Assembly: GCF_030577135.1 (NCBI RefSeq)
Contig: NZ_JAUIRR010000003.1
Location: 62,001 to 126,000, forward strand
DNA: 64,000 nucleotides
Origin: Sulfurimonas sp. hsl 1-7
GTDB lineage: Bacteria > Campylobacterota > Campylobacteria > Campylobacterales > Sulfurimonadaceae
Direction: 5' to 3'
In this document: in pieces, positions 16,238 to 26,126 of the stretch
Numbering within the stretch: the first letter of the stretch is position 1
Layout of the letters: each line of letters opens with the position of its first letter
Notes under the pieces: generated by a model
The model's input: the letters and a program-made list of their open reading frames with translations, nothing else
What the model was told of the DNA's origin: nothing
The model's database searches: none
Position numbers and translations under genes: made by a program

Positions 16238-18580
16238 AGCACTTTGTGCTAACTTCGCCCAAGCAGAACCTTTATCTGCTTGGATTGCTTCATCATATGC
16301 TTTTTGAGCTTCATCATCTTTCCACAACTTACTATATGCAGAACCAAGTAAATATTTTTGGCGTGCTCTATCGCTTGTAGAGAGTTTTGCATCATCTAAA
16401 GACTTAATAACCTCTAAGGCATTTTCATAGTTATCTTTATTCATATATGCTTGATATAAAGAGAACTCTATATATGGTGTTTGTGCATGTGATGATGTTC
16501 GTCTTTGCAAGTCATAGATTTTTTTACCATATTTAATCACCATGTTATCATCTTTTTTTGCAACACCTACTGCAACCATATTTGCATATCTGTCTATATC
16601 TTTATAACTGTCTTTGAAAACCTCTTCAACTTTTACTATCGCTTTGATCATCTCATCTTGTTTTTCTAAACGGTTATATGTGTCAAACAAGATTCTATAT
16701 ACCTCTAAGTATTTTTCATCCTTATCTAGCTCTATGAGTGTCGTTAAATCTTTTGCTGCTTGAAGAACATCCTGATAGTTTCCTGTCGCAAAATCTACTT
16801 TTATGTATCTAAAGAGCCATTTCTCTTTCTCTTGAACATCTTTGGTGTCAATATTTTTAACTGTCATCTGTTTTGCCAACTGATAATCACCGCCCATCAT
16901 GGCACATTCATAAACACCGTCATCCCATTTACTTGAAAGGGTTACATTGTGTTCACTTGATATTATAAGGACCTCTTCACAGTTTTTCTTTTCCAGTGAT
17001 TCTTGCATTGCTCCAATAGCTGCAGTCTCTATGATAGAAGGTACTTCAGTATATGTTGTTTGGTCTAAAGCCAATAGTTCCGACTTTAAATTAAGAACTT
17101 GAGCATATTTTCCCAAACTGTTCAAAAGTTTTGTTTTTTCATATAATGCTTTTGATCCGATTGAATCGTTTTGATACTCCTCGATCAACTTATTGAACTC
17201 TGCTAGTTTCACACTACTGTTCATATCATCTACATCGAAAAAGAGTTGATCTTTGGCTAATTCAACCTCTTTTATGTAATCTCCTTCCGGAAACTTTTTC
17301 ATATAACTGTTTAAAGCATCTAATGCTGCTCTTTTTTCACTTGTATGAGCTAAATACAATCCTTTATAAGCCAAGACCTCTTCATATTCATCGTAAGTAG
17401 GATTAATAGCATCAAGCAATGCAGAATCGATATCCGCAGCAGTTTGATATTGCCCTGCTTCTACCAACTCTTTAACGAGGTCTAAAGAGGTTTTTAAATC
17501 CTCTTTAAAATACTGCGGTTTTACTTTCAATATTTTTTCTAAATACTTACTTGATTCTTTTGGAGATTGTGAAAATGCCAAATTAGAAAGATGGTAAGCA
17601 GCTTCTACTGCCACATCAACATCTTTCGTTTCATATAAAGCTTTTTTATAAAATTTTTCAGCTTGTGAAGCACCGCCAGATTCCTCTAGTGCTTCCCCCT
17701 TATAGATAAATCCGCGTTGTGCATATTTAGTTCCTGCATGTTCACTGAATAATCTATCAAAGAAATAGTCGGAATCGGAACTTAAACCTATTTTCGAATA
17801 TCCGTATGCTATTAAAGAGAGTACTTCTGCAACATTTTCATCTGCCGAGTACTCGCGTAAAAAGATTTTTGCACTCTCTATAACATTGTCATAATCTTTT
17901 AGTTTTTCATAGATCTTAATTTTATAGTAAAGAAGTTCTGCTTTAAAAAGTGTATTTGGATATTTTTTCAAAATATCATTTGTAATATCTAAACATCTCT
18001 CATAATCTTTTTGTTCAAAATATTGTTTTACTTTTATATATTCCGAAACATCTTCCACTCTTTTGATTGCAACCGGATTCCCTTTGATATCTAAACTACC
18101 AACATACGGTAATTTATCTTGCTCCATATAAAAAGGAAAATTAATTGCTAAATCGGAACGCTGATCTTTTTTCACTAAAGGAAACTTGTCTTTATATCCT
18201 ACAACTATCCAGCTATCACTTAACGAAACATCTGCACTAAAAAGAGTAGTGTCTTCTGTAAGGTCAAATATGTTTGAATAGAGTTTCATCTTATGTTTTG
18301 GTTTTATAGAGAGGAAAAAAGTACCCTTTTGTATAAAGGTATTCACTTTAAAAAACTCATCTTCTAGATGTTTTACATCTTTAGATGATCTTTTTGAAAA
18401 TGCACACACGATCTCTTTTGTTTCTTGAAATTCATTTTGTAAAGCTTTACAGGTAAATTTACTTTGATCGTTGAGATGTAAGATAGAGTATTTTATGAAG
18501 TTCTCTTTTGCACTGTCGATAGAGATCTCAAGTGCAAAAGAGAGGATAGGTATAAGGGTTAAGAGTATCCATTTAAACAA
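16226..18580 (-). CDS. pflA: Periplasmic TPR flagellar motor protein PflA
   Basis: 784 residues from TTG 18580, with GGGGA 6 bases upstream. A signal peptide (MFKWILLTLIPILSFA) is followed by a ~180-residue beta-rich domain, then repeated helical pairs of TPR type to the C-terminus (e.g. AELLYYKIKIYEKLKDYDNVIESAK). Length, signal and TPR layout match Campylobacter jejuni PflA (788 residues), a periplasmic disc component of the high-torque flagellar motor. Position directly behind nuoN, as I recall in C. jejuni (Cj1565c-Cj1566c), is the strongest support. No other flagellar gene is in the window. It lies 34 bases after nuoN on the same strand, so it is probably partly co-transcribed with complex I. 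Confidence 0.8.
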   Translation of the reverse strand: MFKWILLTLIPILSFALEISIDSAKENFIKYSILHLNDQSKFTCKALQNEFQETKEIVCAFSKRSSKDVKHLEDEFFKVNTFIQKGTFFLSIKPKHKMKLYSNIFDLTEDTTLFSADVSLSDSWIVVGYKDKFPLVKKDQRSDLAINFPFYMEQDKLPYVGSLDIKGNPVAIKRVEDVSEYIKVKQYFEQKDYERCLDITNDILKKYPNTLFKAELLYYKIKIYEKLKDYDNVIESAKIFLREYSADENVAEVLSLIAYGYSKIGLSSDSDYFFDRLFSEHAGTKYAQRGFIYKGEALEESGGASQAEKFYKKALYETKDVDVAVEAAYHLSNLAFSQSPKESSKYLEKILKVKPQYFKEDLKTSLDLVKELVEAGQYQTAADIDSALLDAINPTYDEYEEVLAYKGLYLAHTSEKRAALDALNSYMKKFPEGDYIKEVELAKDQLFFDVDDMNSSVKLAEFNKLIEEYQNDSIGSKALYEKTKLLNSLGKYAQVLNLKSELLALDQTTYTEVPSIIETAAIGAMQESLEKKNCEEVLIISSEHNVTLSSKWDDGVYECAMMGGDYQLAKQMTVKNIDTKDVQEKEKWLFRYIKVDFATGNYQDVLQAAKDLTTLIELDKDEKYLEVYRILFDTYNRLEKQDEMIKAIVKVEEVFKDSYKDIDRYANMVAVGVAKKDDNMVIKYGKKIYDLQRRTSSHAQTPYIEFSLYQAYMNKDNYENALEVIKSLDDAKLSTSDRARQKYLLGSAYSKLWKDDEAQKAYDEAIQADKGSAWAKLAQSAKNI

Positions 18581-18614
18581 ATCTCTTCCCCTTCTTTATT
18601 GAAATTATTATCTA

Positions 18615-20126
18615 TTAATAACCACTGTTGTATACAAAAGCCGTAATAAACTCTAGTAGTGGATTTACAGCTAGAAAAGCAAAGATTGTTCCTAATACTG
18701 CTATACCAATGATAGTGTTTAACGGTTTCGTAGCATTTGCTACATATAGCTGACCACCGTCGTTGTCGATGATTGGCTCTTTCATAAACATATACACGAT
18801 AAGTTTTAAATAGTAGTAACCTGCAATTGCAGAGTTAAGAGCCATAATAAGTGCTAATATCGTATATCCGCTTGTTACTGCAGAAGAAATCATATATAGT
18901 TTACCCCAGAATAGTGCAAATGGAGGAATACCTGCTAAACTTAACATGAACAGAGCCATAATAAGTGCACTAATCGGTGCAGTTTTTATCATTCCTGCAA
19001 ATTTATCAAATGAATGATCTGACATCTGATGCTCACGTAAATGTTTTTGTCTTGAGATCCATAACATAGAGAATGAACCAAGGTTTACAAATGAGAACAG
19101 TACCCAGTATAAGAACAATGCAGAATTTGCTTGAGTTGTTCCGATTAAGATAGCTGCCATAACAAAACCTGCATGAGAGATTGAAGAGTATGCAAGCATA
19201 CGTTTCACATCTGTTTGTACAAGTGCCCAAAGGTTAGAGATAGTCATTGTTACAACAACAAAGATGTAAAGGATAACTTCTAACCAAACGATATCACTGT
19301 GAACTAGGAATTCAAAAAGTCTCATAGTCACAACAAATGCCGCAATTTTTGGTACGATTGACATATATCCAGCCATTGCAGCAGAACTACCCTCATAAAC
19401 ATCAGGTGCCCATGTATGGAATGGAACAAGAGATAGTTTGAAACCAAAAGATGCTAACATAAACACTACAGCTACAAGCACGTAACCGATATCTGCATAG
19501 TTGTTGTTTGCTAAAACTAAAGCGATTTTATTGATCTCAACTGAACCAGTAAGTGCATAAAATACCATCGCACCAAAACTGTAGAAACCAGCTGCTAATG
19601 CACCCATAGTAAAGTATTTAACTGCCGCTTCAAATGATTTGTCACGGTTATGCATAGCGATCATAGTGTAAAGCGCTAAAGATGACGTCTCTAAACCTAC
19701 AAAGATAAGGATTAGGTTATCAGACGAAACCATAAACTGGAATCCACCAATCATGAATAGGAACAATGCAAAGAACTCAGGATACGAGAACTCGTGGAAA
19801 CGCTTGTGTGTTAACGCTAATGGAATAAACAGCATAGATGCAAGCACAATAATAAATTGTGAAAGTATTGCTAAACCGTCAATTAACATTAAATCAAACA
19901 CACCCATAGTGACACCACTTTGAGTAAAGATCTCACTTGAATCTACAAGTGCGATAAAATCCATACCTAAGAATAATAAAGAAAGTACTACATATAAACT
20001 CTTATGAAGACCACCTTTAAATAGATCAACAACTAAAATTAATAGTGCTCCAATGATAGGTATTAACATTGGTGCTAGAGTCATTAAGTTTAACGACTCT
20101 ACAGGGATATTTATTGGTGATAACAT
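18615..20126 (-). CDS. nuoN: NADH-quinone oxidoreductase subunit N
   Basis: 503 residues, about 14 membrane helices, one of the three antiporter-like proton-pumping subunits of complex I. The conserved helix LVPFHTWAPDVYEGSSAAM, and KRMLAYSSISHAGF with its broken-helix Lys, are present. The start codon overlaps the nuoM stop by one base (TAATG). It is the last nuo gene of the operon; pflA follows. Confidence 0.95.
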   Translation of the reverse strand: MLSPINIPVESLNLMTLAPMLIPIIGALLILVVDLFKGGLHKSLYVVLSLLFLGMDFIALVDSSEIFTQSGVTMGVFDLMLIDGLAILSQFIIVLASMLFIPLALTHKRFHEFSYPEFFALFLFMIGGFQFMVSSDNLILIFVGLETSSLALYTMIAMHNRDKSFEAAVKYFTMGALAAGFYSFGAMVFYALTGSVEINKIALVLANNNYADIGYVLVAVVFMLASFGFKLSLVPFHTWAPDVYEGSSAAMAGYMSIVPKIAAFVVTMRLFEFLVHSDIVWLEVILYIFVVVTMTISNLWALVQTDVKRMLAYSSISHAGFVMAAILIGTTQANSALFLYWVLFSFVNLGSFSMLWISRQKHLREHQMSDHSFDKFAGMIKTAPISALIMALFMLSLAGIPPFALFWGKLYMISSAVTSGYTILALIMALNSAIAGYYYLKLIVYMFMKEPIIDNDGGQLYVANATKPLNTIIGIAVLGTIFAFLAVNPLLEFITAFVYNSGY

Positions 20127-21688
20127 TAATGTACCTCCTTAATAGAAGATTTTGCAGCAATAACTATCTCTTTTGACTCAACAAGATTAGGAATTCTCTC
20201 TTTTGCTAAATCAGTTTGTGACTTATTGTGCATTAATTGAACAATTGCTTTTACAGAGTTGTCAATTGGCTCTAATACAGGTTTTGGATATACACCTAAC
20301 CAGATTGTAATAACAGATAATGGAATTAATGCAATAAGTTCACGTTTATTTACATCAGGAAGATTTTTATTCTCCTCTTTAATCTCATTACCAAAGAACA
20401 TTTTTTTGTATGCTGACAACATATAGATAGCACCAACGATGATCGCAGTACCGGCAAGTAGTGTCAACATATGTGATTGTTGATAGAATCCAAGTAAACT
20501 TAAGAACTCACCAACGAAGTTGATTGTAAGCGGCATACCAACAGAAGCCATTAACATGATTCCAAAGATAGTTGCATATCTAGGCATAACATTCGCTAAA
20601 CCACCAAACTCACTCATCATCTTAGTATGACGTCTGTCATAGATAACACCAACAAGTAAGAACAGTGCACCTGAAACAACACCGTGTGCAATCATTAAGA
20701 AAATAGAACCAGAGATACCTTCAACGTTTAATGCAAAAGTACCAAGGATAATAACACCCATGTGTGAAATTGAAGAGTAAGCAACAACTTGTTTAATATC
20801 TTCTTGAGCATATGCAACCATCGCAGTATAGATGATCATAATAATAGCGATAATTGCTATTGGCACCATAAAGAATGCTGATGCATCCGGGAACAGTGGT
20901 AATGAAAAACGGATAAACGCATATGTACCCATCTTAAGTAAAATAGCTGCAAGGATAACAGAACCGATAGTCGGTGCTTGACCGTGAGCATATGGTAACC
21001 ATGTATGGAACGGGAACATTGGAACTTTGATCGCAAAACCGATAAAGAATGCTGCAAATAACCATAACTGGAATGTCTCCGGTAAGATAAGTCTATACCA
21101 GTCAAGTAGAGCAAAACTCCATACACCAGTAGCTTGGTAGTAAAAGAATGCCATAAAAAGCATACCAACAAGCATTACAAGTGAACCTGCAAATGTATAC
21201 AGGAAGAACTTAATTGATGCATATATACGAAGCGGTCCACCCCATGCACCGATGATATATACCATTGGTACAAGAGAAAGTTCCCAGAACACGTAGAACA
21301 CGATTGCATCTAAAGCAGCAAAAACACCAATCATAGTCATTTGTAAAAACAGTAGTGTAATGATCATGTTCTTAACGTTTGGAGTATCAGTAAGTGACGC
21401 AATACCAATCATTGTAAAGAATGAAGCCAAGATGATAATAAATAAAGAGATACCATCAACACCTAAAATATAGTTAATACCATATGCAGGTACTAAAGGT
21501 AACTGCTCCATAAATTGCATACCAGAAACATTGCCGTCAAATGCAAACCATAGCCATAGCGAGAGTGCGAACTCAACAACAGAAACACTCACACCAAAAG
21601 CACGGATACTCTCTTTTTGGATCATAAATCCTAAAATACCCGCTAATGCTGGAAAGAAAATTAAAATTGATAAAATGTGATCTATCAT
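20126..21688 (-). CDS. nuoM: NADH-quinone oxidoreductase subunit M
   Basis: 520 residues, ~14 membrane helices, antiporter-like proton channel. It contains FWELSLVPMVYIIG with the conserved Glu, KVPMFPFHTWLPYAHGQAPTIGS and the Lys-bearing VAYSSISHMGVI. It lies 1 base from nuoL and overlaps nuoN by 1 base, so L-M-N are translated as a coupled block. Confidence 0.96.
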   Translation of the reverse strand: MIDHILSILIFFPALAGILGFMIQKESIRAFGVSVSVVEFALSLWLWFAFDGNVSGMQFMEQLPLVPAYGINYILGVDGISLFIIILASFFTMIGIASLTDTPNVKNMIITLLFLQMTMIGVFAALDAIVFYVFWELSLVPMVYIIGAWGGPLRIYASIKFFLYTFAGSLVMLVGMLFMAFFYYQATGVWSFALLDWYRLILPETFQLWLFAAFFIGFAIKVPMFPFHTWLPYAHGQAPTIGSVILAAILLKMGTYAFIRFSLPLFPDASAFFMVPIAIIAIIMIIYTAMVAYAQEDIKQVVAYSSISHMGVIILGTFALNVEGISGSIFLMIAHGVVSGALFLLVGVIYDRRHTKMMSEFGGLANVMPRYATIFGIMLMASVGMPLTINFVGEFLSLLGFYQQSHMLTLLAGTAIIVGAIYMLSAYKKMFFGNEIKEENKNLPDVNKRELIALIPLSVITIWLGVYPKPVLEPIDNSVKAIVQLMHNKSQTDLAKERIPNLVESKEIVIAAKSSIKEVH

Positions 21689-21689
21689 C

Positions 21690-23612
21690 TTACATTACTC
21701 CTAAACCTGATAAGATAGCTTTAATCTCATCAATATATCTAACTGCTAATCCAAAAACTACAGCTAAAGATAGTAGTACTACAGTACCACCTACCATCCA
21801 TTTTAACATCGTAGAAAGATTTCCACTTTGCATACCTCTAGTTTTCTCACCTGTACCGTAAAGAATACCTGCAATACCGTCAACTGTTGCATCAACAATT
21901 TTAAGATCAACTTTTTTCCAAAATAGTTCTGAGATCTCTCTATACGGCTCTACTAAATATTTCTCATACGCATATGGGATATAGTATTGGTTGTATAACA
22001 CTTTATACACAAAACTTTGTTCCATTTTGCTTGACCCGTCAGGTACAGTTGACCAAGATGCATATTTTTTATATGCAAACAGTACTGCTAAGATAACAAA
22101 AACCTGCGTACCGATTGTCATTGCCCAATAAACTACAGGATGGTGAATATGGTATTCAATAGCCGGTAAAAGGTTTGTAATCATCTCAAAGTATGAAAGT
22201 TTTAGTGAACCTGCAATTACAGCTAATAACAATAACGGACTCATCGCTACAAGCATAAATTTGTATGCTTCATGAGGATGGATACCGAAAAGTTTATATC
22301 TCTCTTCACCGTGGAAGATAAGAGCAACTAATCTAAATGAATAGAATGCCGTTAAACCTGCAGTGATTAATAACACTGAGTAGATAATATAGTGATGCTC
22401 AACAAATGCTGCTTCTAAGATTAGATCTTTTGAGAAGAATCCAGCAAGTGGGAAGATACCAGCAAGTGCTACTGAAGCTAGAGTCATCATAATAAATGTC
22501 CACTTCATAACCTTTTTAAGTCCACCCATTTTAAACGGATCAAGCTCATCATGCATAGCGTGCATTACGTTACCTGCACCTAAGAATAATAGTGCTTTAA
22601 AGAATGCGTGAGCCATAAGGTGGAAAAGTGCTACCCAGTATGCACCAAGTCCAGCTGCAGCAAACATATACCCTAACTGAGAAAGTGTAGAGTAAGCAAT
22701 AATTCTTTTCATATCACGGTTTACAAGTGCCATAGATGCAGCAAAGATCGCAACAAATGCACCAAGAGACGCAATGAATAATCCAACATTTGGAATCATG
22801 TCATAAAGTTCGTTTGAACGGATAACTAAGTAAACACCAGCCGTTACCATTGTTGCCGCGTGGATAAGAGCCGAAACAGGAGTTGGACCTTCCATCGCAT
22901 CTGCAAGCCATGTATGTAGAGGAAACTGAGCAGATTTACCCATAGCACCGATAAATAAGAAGATACCAATCCATACAAGTGTAGCTGTATCTAAGTTAGC
23001 CATTGCAGTGAATGCTTCAGTATATTGTAAAGTACCTGTGTTCCAGTAAATTAAGAAGATACCGATTAACATACCAAGGTCAGCGATACGGTTCATAATG
23101 AACGCTTCGTTTGCTGCCCAAGTTGCGATCTCTTTATGGTACCAGAATCCGATAAGACCCCAAGAACAAAGACCAACACCTTCCCAACCGATGAAAAGAC
23201 CAGCGAAGTTGTCACTCATTACAAGAACCATCATTGAGAAAACGAAAGCCGATAACCAAGCAAAAAATCTGTTGAAACCTGCATCATGGTCCATATATCC
23301 GATTGAATAGATATGAACAATAGTAGATACCAGTGTTACAACCATCATCATAGTTACAGAAACCTGATCTACAACAAAACCAAATGGGATATAAAGATCT
23401 CCCGTAGCCATCCAAGTCATAAGCTCTACATGAACAGCTTCACCACCACCAAGTATGTGAGCTAAAAGAATAGAACTACTTACAAACGATGTAAATATTA
23501 GTAAACTTCCTACAATACCAGTAAAAGTTTTCTTTGGTGTCGCTGTAAAAAGCGCTGAGAACAAAGAACTTACTAGCGGTGCAAAAAGTGCAATGTATAA
23601 ATATTTTTCCAT
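21690..23612 (-). CDS. nuoL: NADH-quinone oxidoreductase subunit L
   Basis: 640 residues, the largest antiporter-like subunit, with the C-terminal horizontal helix (HL) that clamps the membrane arm. Motifs: GWEGVGLCSWGLIGFW, SAQFPLHTWLADAMEGPTPVSALIHAATMVTAG and DMKRIIAYSTLSQLGYM. Starts 3 bases after nuoK. Confidence 0.97.
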   Translation of the reverse strand: MEKYLYIALFAPLVSSLFSALFTATPKKTFTGIVGSLLIFTSFVSSSILLAHILGGGEAVHVELMTWMATGDLYIPFGFVVDQVSVTMMMVVTLVSTIVHIYSIGYMDHDAGFNRFFAWLSAFVFSMMVLVMSDNFAGLFIGWEGVGLCSWGLIGFWYHKEIATWAANEAFIMNRIADLGMLIGIFLIYWNTGTLQYTEAFTAMANLDTATLVWIGIFLFIGAMGKSAQFPLHTWLADAMEGPTPVSALIHAATMVTAGVYLVIRSNELYDMIPNVGLFIASLGAFVAIFAASMALVNRDMKRIIAYSTLSQLGYMFAAAGLGAYWVALFHLMAHAFFKALLFLGAGNVMHAMHDELDPFKMGGLKKVMKWTFIMMTLASVALAGIFPLAGFFSKDLILEAAFVEHHYIIYSVLLITAGLTAFYSFRLVALIFHGEERYKLFGIHPHEAYKFMLVAMSPLLLLAVIAGSLKLSYFEMITNLLPAIEYHIHHPVVYWAMTIGTQVFVILAVLFAYKKYASWSTVPDGSSKMEQSFVYKVLYNQYYIPYAYEKYLVEPYREISELFWKKVDLKIVDATVDGIAGILYGTGEKTRGMQSGNLSTMLKWMVGGTVVLLSLAVVFGLAVRYIDEIKAILSGLGVM

Positions 23613-23615
23613 ATT

Positions 23616-23924
23616 TTATCCCCTCATACTTGCCATAGTTTCTAAGTCAACATTGTTGTGACGTTTATGCCATACAATTAAAAGACCAAGTCCAACTGCA
23701 ACTTCAGAAGCAGCAATAGCAATTACAAAAAATGCAAACATCTGACCAGTTAAGTCAGCATAGTAGTGTGAAATCGCAGCAAAAGCGATGTTTACAGAGT
23801 TTAGTAAAATCTCAGTTGCGAAAAACAGTAATAATAGGTTCTTTCTTTTCATTACACCCACTAAACCAATAGCGAATAAAATTGTAGATAGAACAAGATA
23901 GTGATTTAAACCTATTTCCATCAT
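23616..23924 (-). CDS. nuoK: NADH-quinone oxidoreductase subunit K
   Basis: 102 residues, three membrane helices, with the conserved Glu in LLFFATEILLNSVNIAF and the second Glu in AIAASEVAVGLGLLI that belong to the proton/quinone coupling axis. It begins Met-Met, and the start overlaps the nuoJ stop by 4 bases (ATGA). Confidence 0.96.
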   Translation of the reverse strand: MMEIGLNHYLVLSTILFAIGLVGVMKRKNLLLLFFATEILLNSVNIAFAAISHYYADLTGQMFAFFVIAIAASEVAVGLGLLIVWHKRHNNVDLETMASMRG

Positions 23925-24493
23925 GAAAGCACCTTTTTATTTTTTTCTTCAAGTTCTCTTATCTCATCAGCATTCATAAGAGTTAATGAAAGATCCATTT
24001 TCTTACCAGCTAAGATAATACCTGCGATCATAGCTACTAAAAGCATTACAGCCGCTACTTCAAACGGGATAAGATATTTTGTAAATAATACAACACCAAC
24101 TTGTTGTGTATTTCCAACATTATCAAGTGCCGGAGCAAAAGCCATCATGTTATCAGATACGATTGGAGCTGCAAAAATTGCAACAACTAAAATAGCTGAA
24201 AGCGTTGCCATACCAACGATGATGTATTTGTTCCCCTGCTTCTCTTTAACTTCACGAGTAGTATCAAAGAACATCATACCAAACGCATAAAGAGCCATTA
24301 CAGCACCCGTATAAACGATAATTTGTATCGCACCTAAGAAATCAGCACCAAGGATAAAGAAAAATGCCGATATAAAAATCATTCCCGCTGCTAATGCAGT
24401 TAATGCATATAACGCTTGAGATGTCGTTACAGTGATAAAGAACATCGCAATTGTTAAAAATGCAAACAAGTAAAACGCTACCGCTTCAAACAT
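23921..24493 (-). CDS. nuoJ: NADH-quinone oxidoreductase subunit J
   Basis: 190 residues, five membrane helices. The conserved helix GADFLGAIQIIVYTGAVMALYAF, with its pi-bulge Tyr and Gly residues, is intact. It ends with a charged tail (LEEKNKKVLS) and overlaps nuoK by 4 bases. Confidence 0.95.
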   Translation of the reverse strand: MFEAVAFYLFAFLTIAMFFITVTTSQALYALTALAAGMIFISAFFFILGADFLGAIQIIVYTGAVMALYAFGMMFFDTTREVKEKQGNKYIIVGMATLSAILVVAIFAAPIVSDNMMAFAPALDNVGNTQQVGVVLFTKYLIPFEVAAVMLLVAMIAGIILAGKKMDLSLTLMNADEIRELEEKNKKVLS

Positions 24494-24505
24494 AATCCAA
24501 ACTCC

Positions 24506-25123
24506 TTAATATGCTAGAGGTGTTTTCTTAACACGCTCATCTTCATGTGGTGTAATAGCACCGAAACCTTCAAACTCTTTTTGAGCATTTGCTTTCATAG
24601 TGTCTATCGGTGTTAACATATCATCATAAAGGATGAAATGCTCTCTTTGGTCACTTGCATTTTCATACTCACCACCGTGAGTAATAGCAAGTTCAGGACA
24701 AACCTCTGCACAATAACCACAGAAGATACAACGACCTAAGTTGATGCTATATTCAGAAACCTCTTTTCTTTGGTTTTCATCGTATTTTGTTTCCATACGG
24801 ATACAGTTAGAAATACAAATCTTTTCACAAAGACCACAACCGATACATCTCTCAGCATCAGATTCCCAAAGACGTTTCATCTCATGAACCGCACGGTATC
24901 TTGGACCGATTGGCATCTTTTCAGCAGGATATTGTACCGTGTGAATATCAGCTTTGATCATTTCACGAAGTACAACCCAAAGACCTACAAAAAGCTCCCC
25001 TTTAAAAGTTCTTTTTGCAACACGTTTGAATTTACCCCATGGAGTTGTGGGATAATCTTCAATATCTACTAAATAGTAGCCACCCTCTGCTACATTTCTA
25101 TCATTAAATGGTTCCATATTCAT
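24506..25123 (-). CDS. nuoI: NADH-quinone oxidoreductase subunit I (2x[4Fe-4S])
   Basis: 205 residues. Two ferredoxin motifs, [15 protein letters not shown] and [15 protein letters not shown], hold clusters N6a and N6b that pass electrons toward N2 in NuoB. The N-terminal amphipathic stretch lies on the membrane. The ~60-residue C-terminal tail beyond the second cluster includes a [18 protein letters not shown] segment of the usual type. Confidence 0.95.
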   Translation of the reverse strand: MNMEPFNDRNVAEGGYYLVDIEDYPTTPWGKFKRVAKRTFKGELFVGLWVVLREMIKADIHTVQYPAEKMPIGPRYRAVHEMKRLWESDAERCIGCGLCEKICISNCIRMETKYDENQRKEVSEYSINLGRCIFCGYCAEVCPELAITHGGEYENASDQREHFILYDDMLTPIDTMKANAQKEFEGFGAITPHEDERVKKTPLAY

Positions 25124-25133
25124 TCATATCCCC

Positions 25134-26123
25134 TTAAAACATCATCACAAAACCAGTGATTACAACATTAATCACTGCGATTGGCATAAGCACTTTCCAA
25201 CATAACCACATAAGTTGATCCGGTCTTACATCTGGCCATGCAGCTCTAGTCCACAGGAAGAAGAAGAAAAAGAATGCAACTTTAGCAAGTAAACCTAAAG
25301 CACCTAGTAAACTACCGTCACCATATCCACCTAAGAAAATTAGAGGAATAACAAATGAGATAAAGAACATATTTGCATACTCACCGATGAAGAAAAGACC
25401 CCATCTCATACCAGAGTACTCAGTACCGAAACCGTCAATAATTTCGTGGTCATTAGCAATTAAGTGGAACGGTGTACGACCAGTTTCAGCAAATGCTGCG
25501 ATCCAGAAAAGTACAAATGCAACAGGTTGTGACCATACGATCCACTCTGAAATTCCACCAGCTTGATATTCATTAAAATCAATTAATGAAAGTGAACCAA
25601 CCATCATAATTGGAGCTAAAATTGATAAACCAGTTACAACCTCATAAGAGATAAATACTGCAGCTGTACGAGCAGCTGAAATAAGTGAATACTTATTTGC
25701 CGAAGCCATACCACCAAGTAAAGGTCCGTATAAACCAACAGCCATAATACCTAAGATGTATAAGATACCTATGTTGATATCTGAAACTATTGGATGAACT
25801 TCATATCCAAATAGTGTAAAAGACGGTAAAAACGGAATAGCAGCTGCAGCCATAAATGCAGTAGCAGCTGTAATTACCGGAGCTATTTTAAAGATTTTTA
25901 CAACAACACCAGTCGGGATAATATCCTCTTTAGTAAAAAGTTTAATACCGTCCGCTGCAACTTGCAGTAAACCGTAAGGACCAACATTCATTGGTCCTAA
26001 ACGACGTTGCATAAATGCCAGTACCTTTCTTTCGAAGTATGTACCAATACCAGCTAATGCTGAAAACACTAGTAAAATTACAACAACTTTAATTATCGTT
26101 TCTATTAAATATGCGCTGTCCAT
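25134..26123 (-). CDS. nuoH: NADH-quinone oxidoreductase subunit H
   Basis: 329 residues, eight membrane helices, forming most of the quinone chamber. Motifs: YFERKVLAFMQRRLGPMNVGPYGLLQ, LAFAETGRTPFHL-type segment (here IAAFAETGRTPF) and the cytoplasmic Glu-rich loop NDHEIIDGFGTEYSGMRWG. Starts 3 bases after the second nuoG. Confidence 0.96.
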   Translation of the reverse strand: MDSAYLIETIIKVVVILLVFSALAGIGTYFERKVLAFMQRRLGPMNVGPYGLLQVAADGIKLFTKEDIIPTGVVVKIFKIAPVITAATAFMAAAAIPFLPSFTLFGYEVHPIVSDINIGILYILGIMAVGLYGPLLGGMASANKYSLISAARTAAVFISYEVVTGLSILAPIMMVGSLSLIDFNEYQAGGISEWIVWSQPVAFVLFWIAAFAETGRTPFHLIANDHEIIDGFGTEYSGMRWGLFFIGEYANMFFISFVIPLIFLGGYGDGSLLGALGLLAKVAFFFFFFLWTRAAWPDVRPDQLMWLCWKVLMPIAVINVVITGFVMMF

Positions 26124-26126
26124 ACA

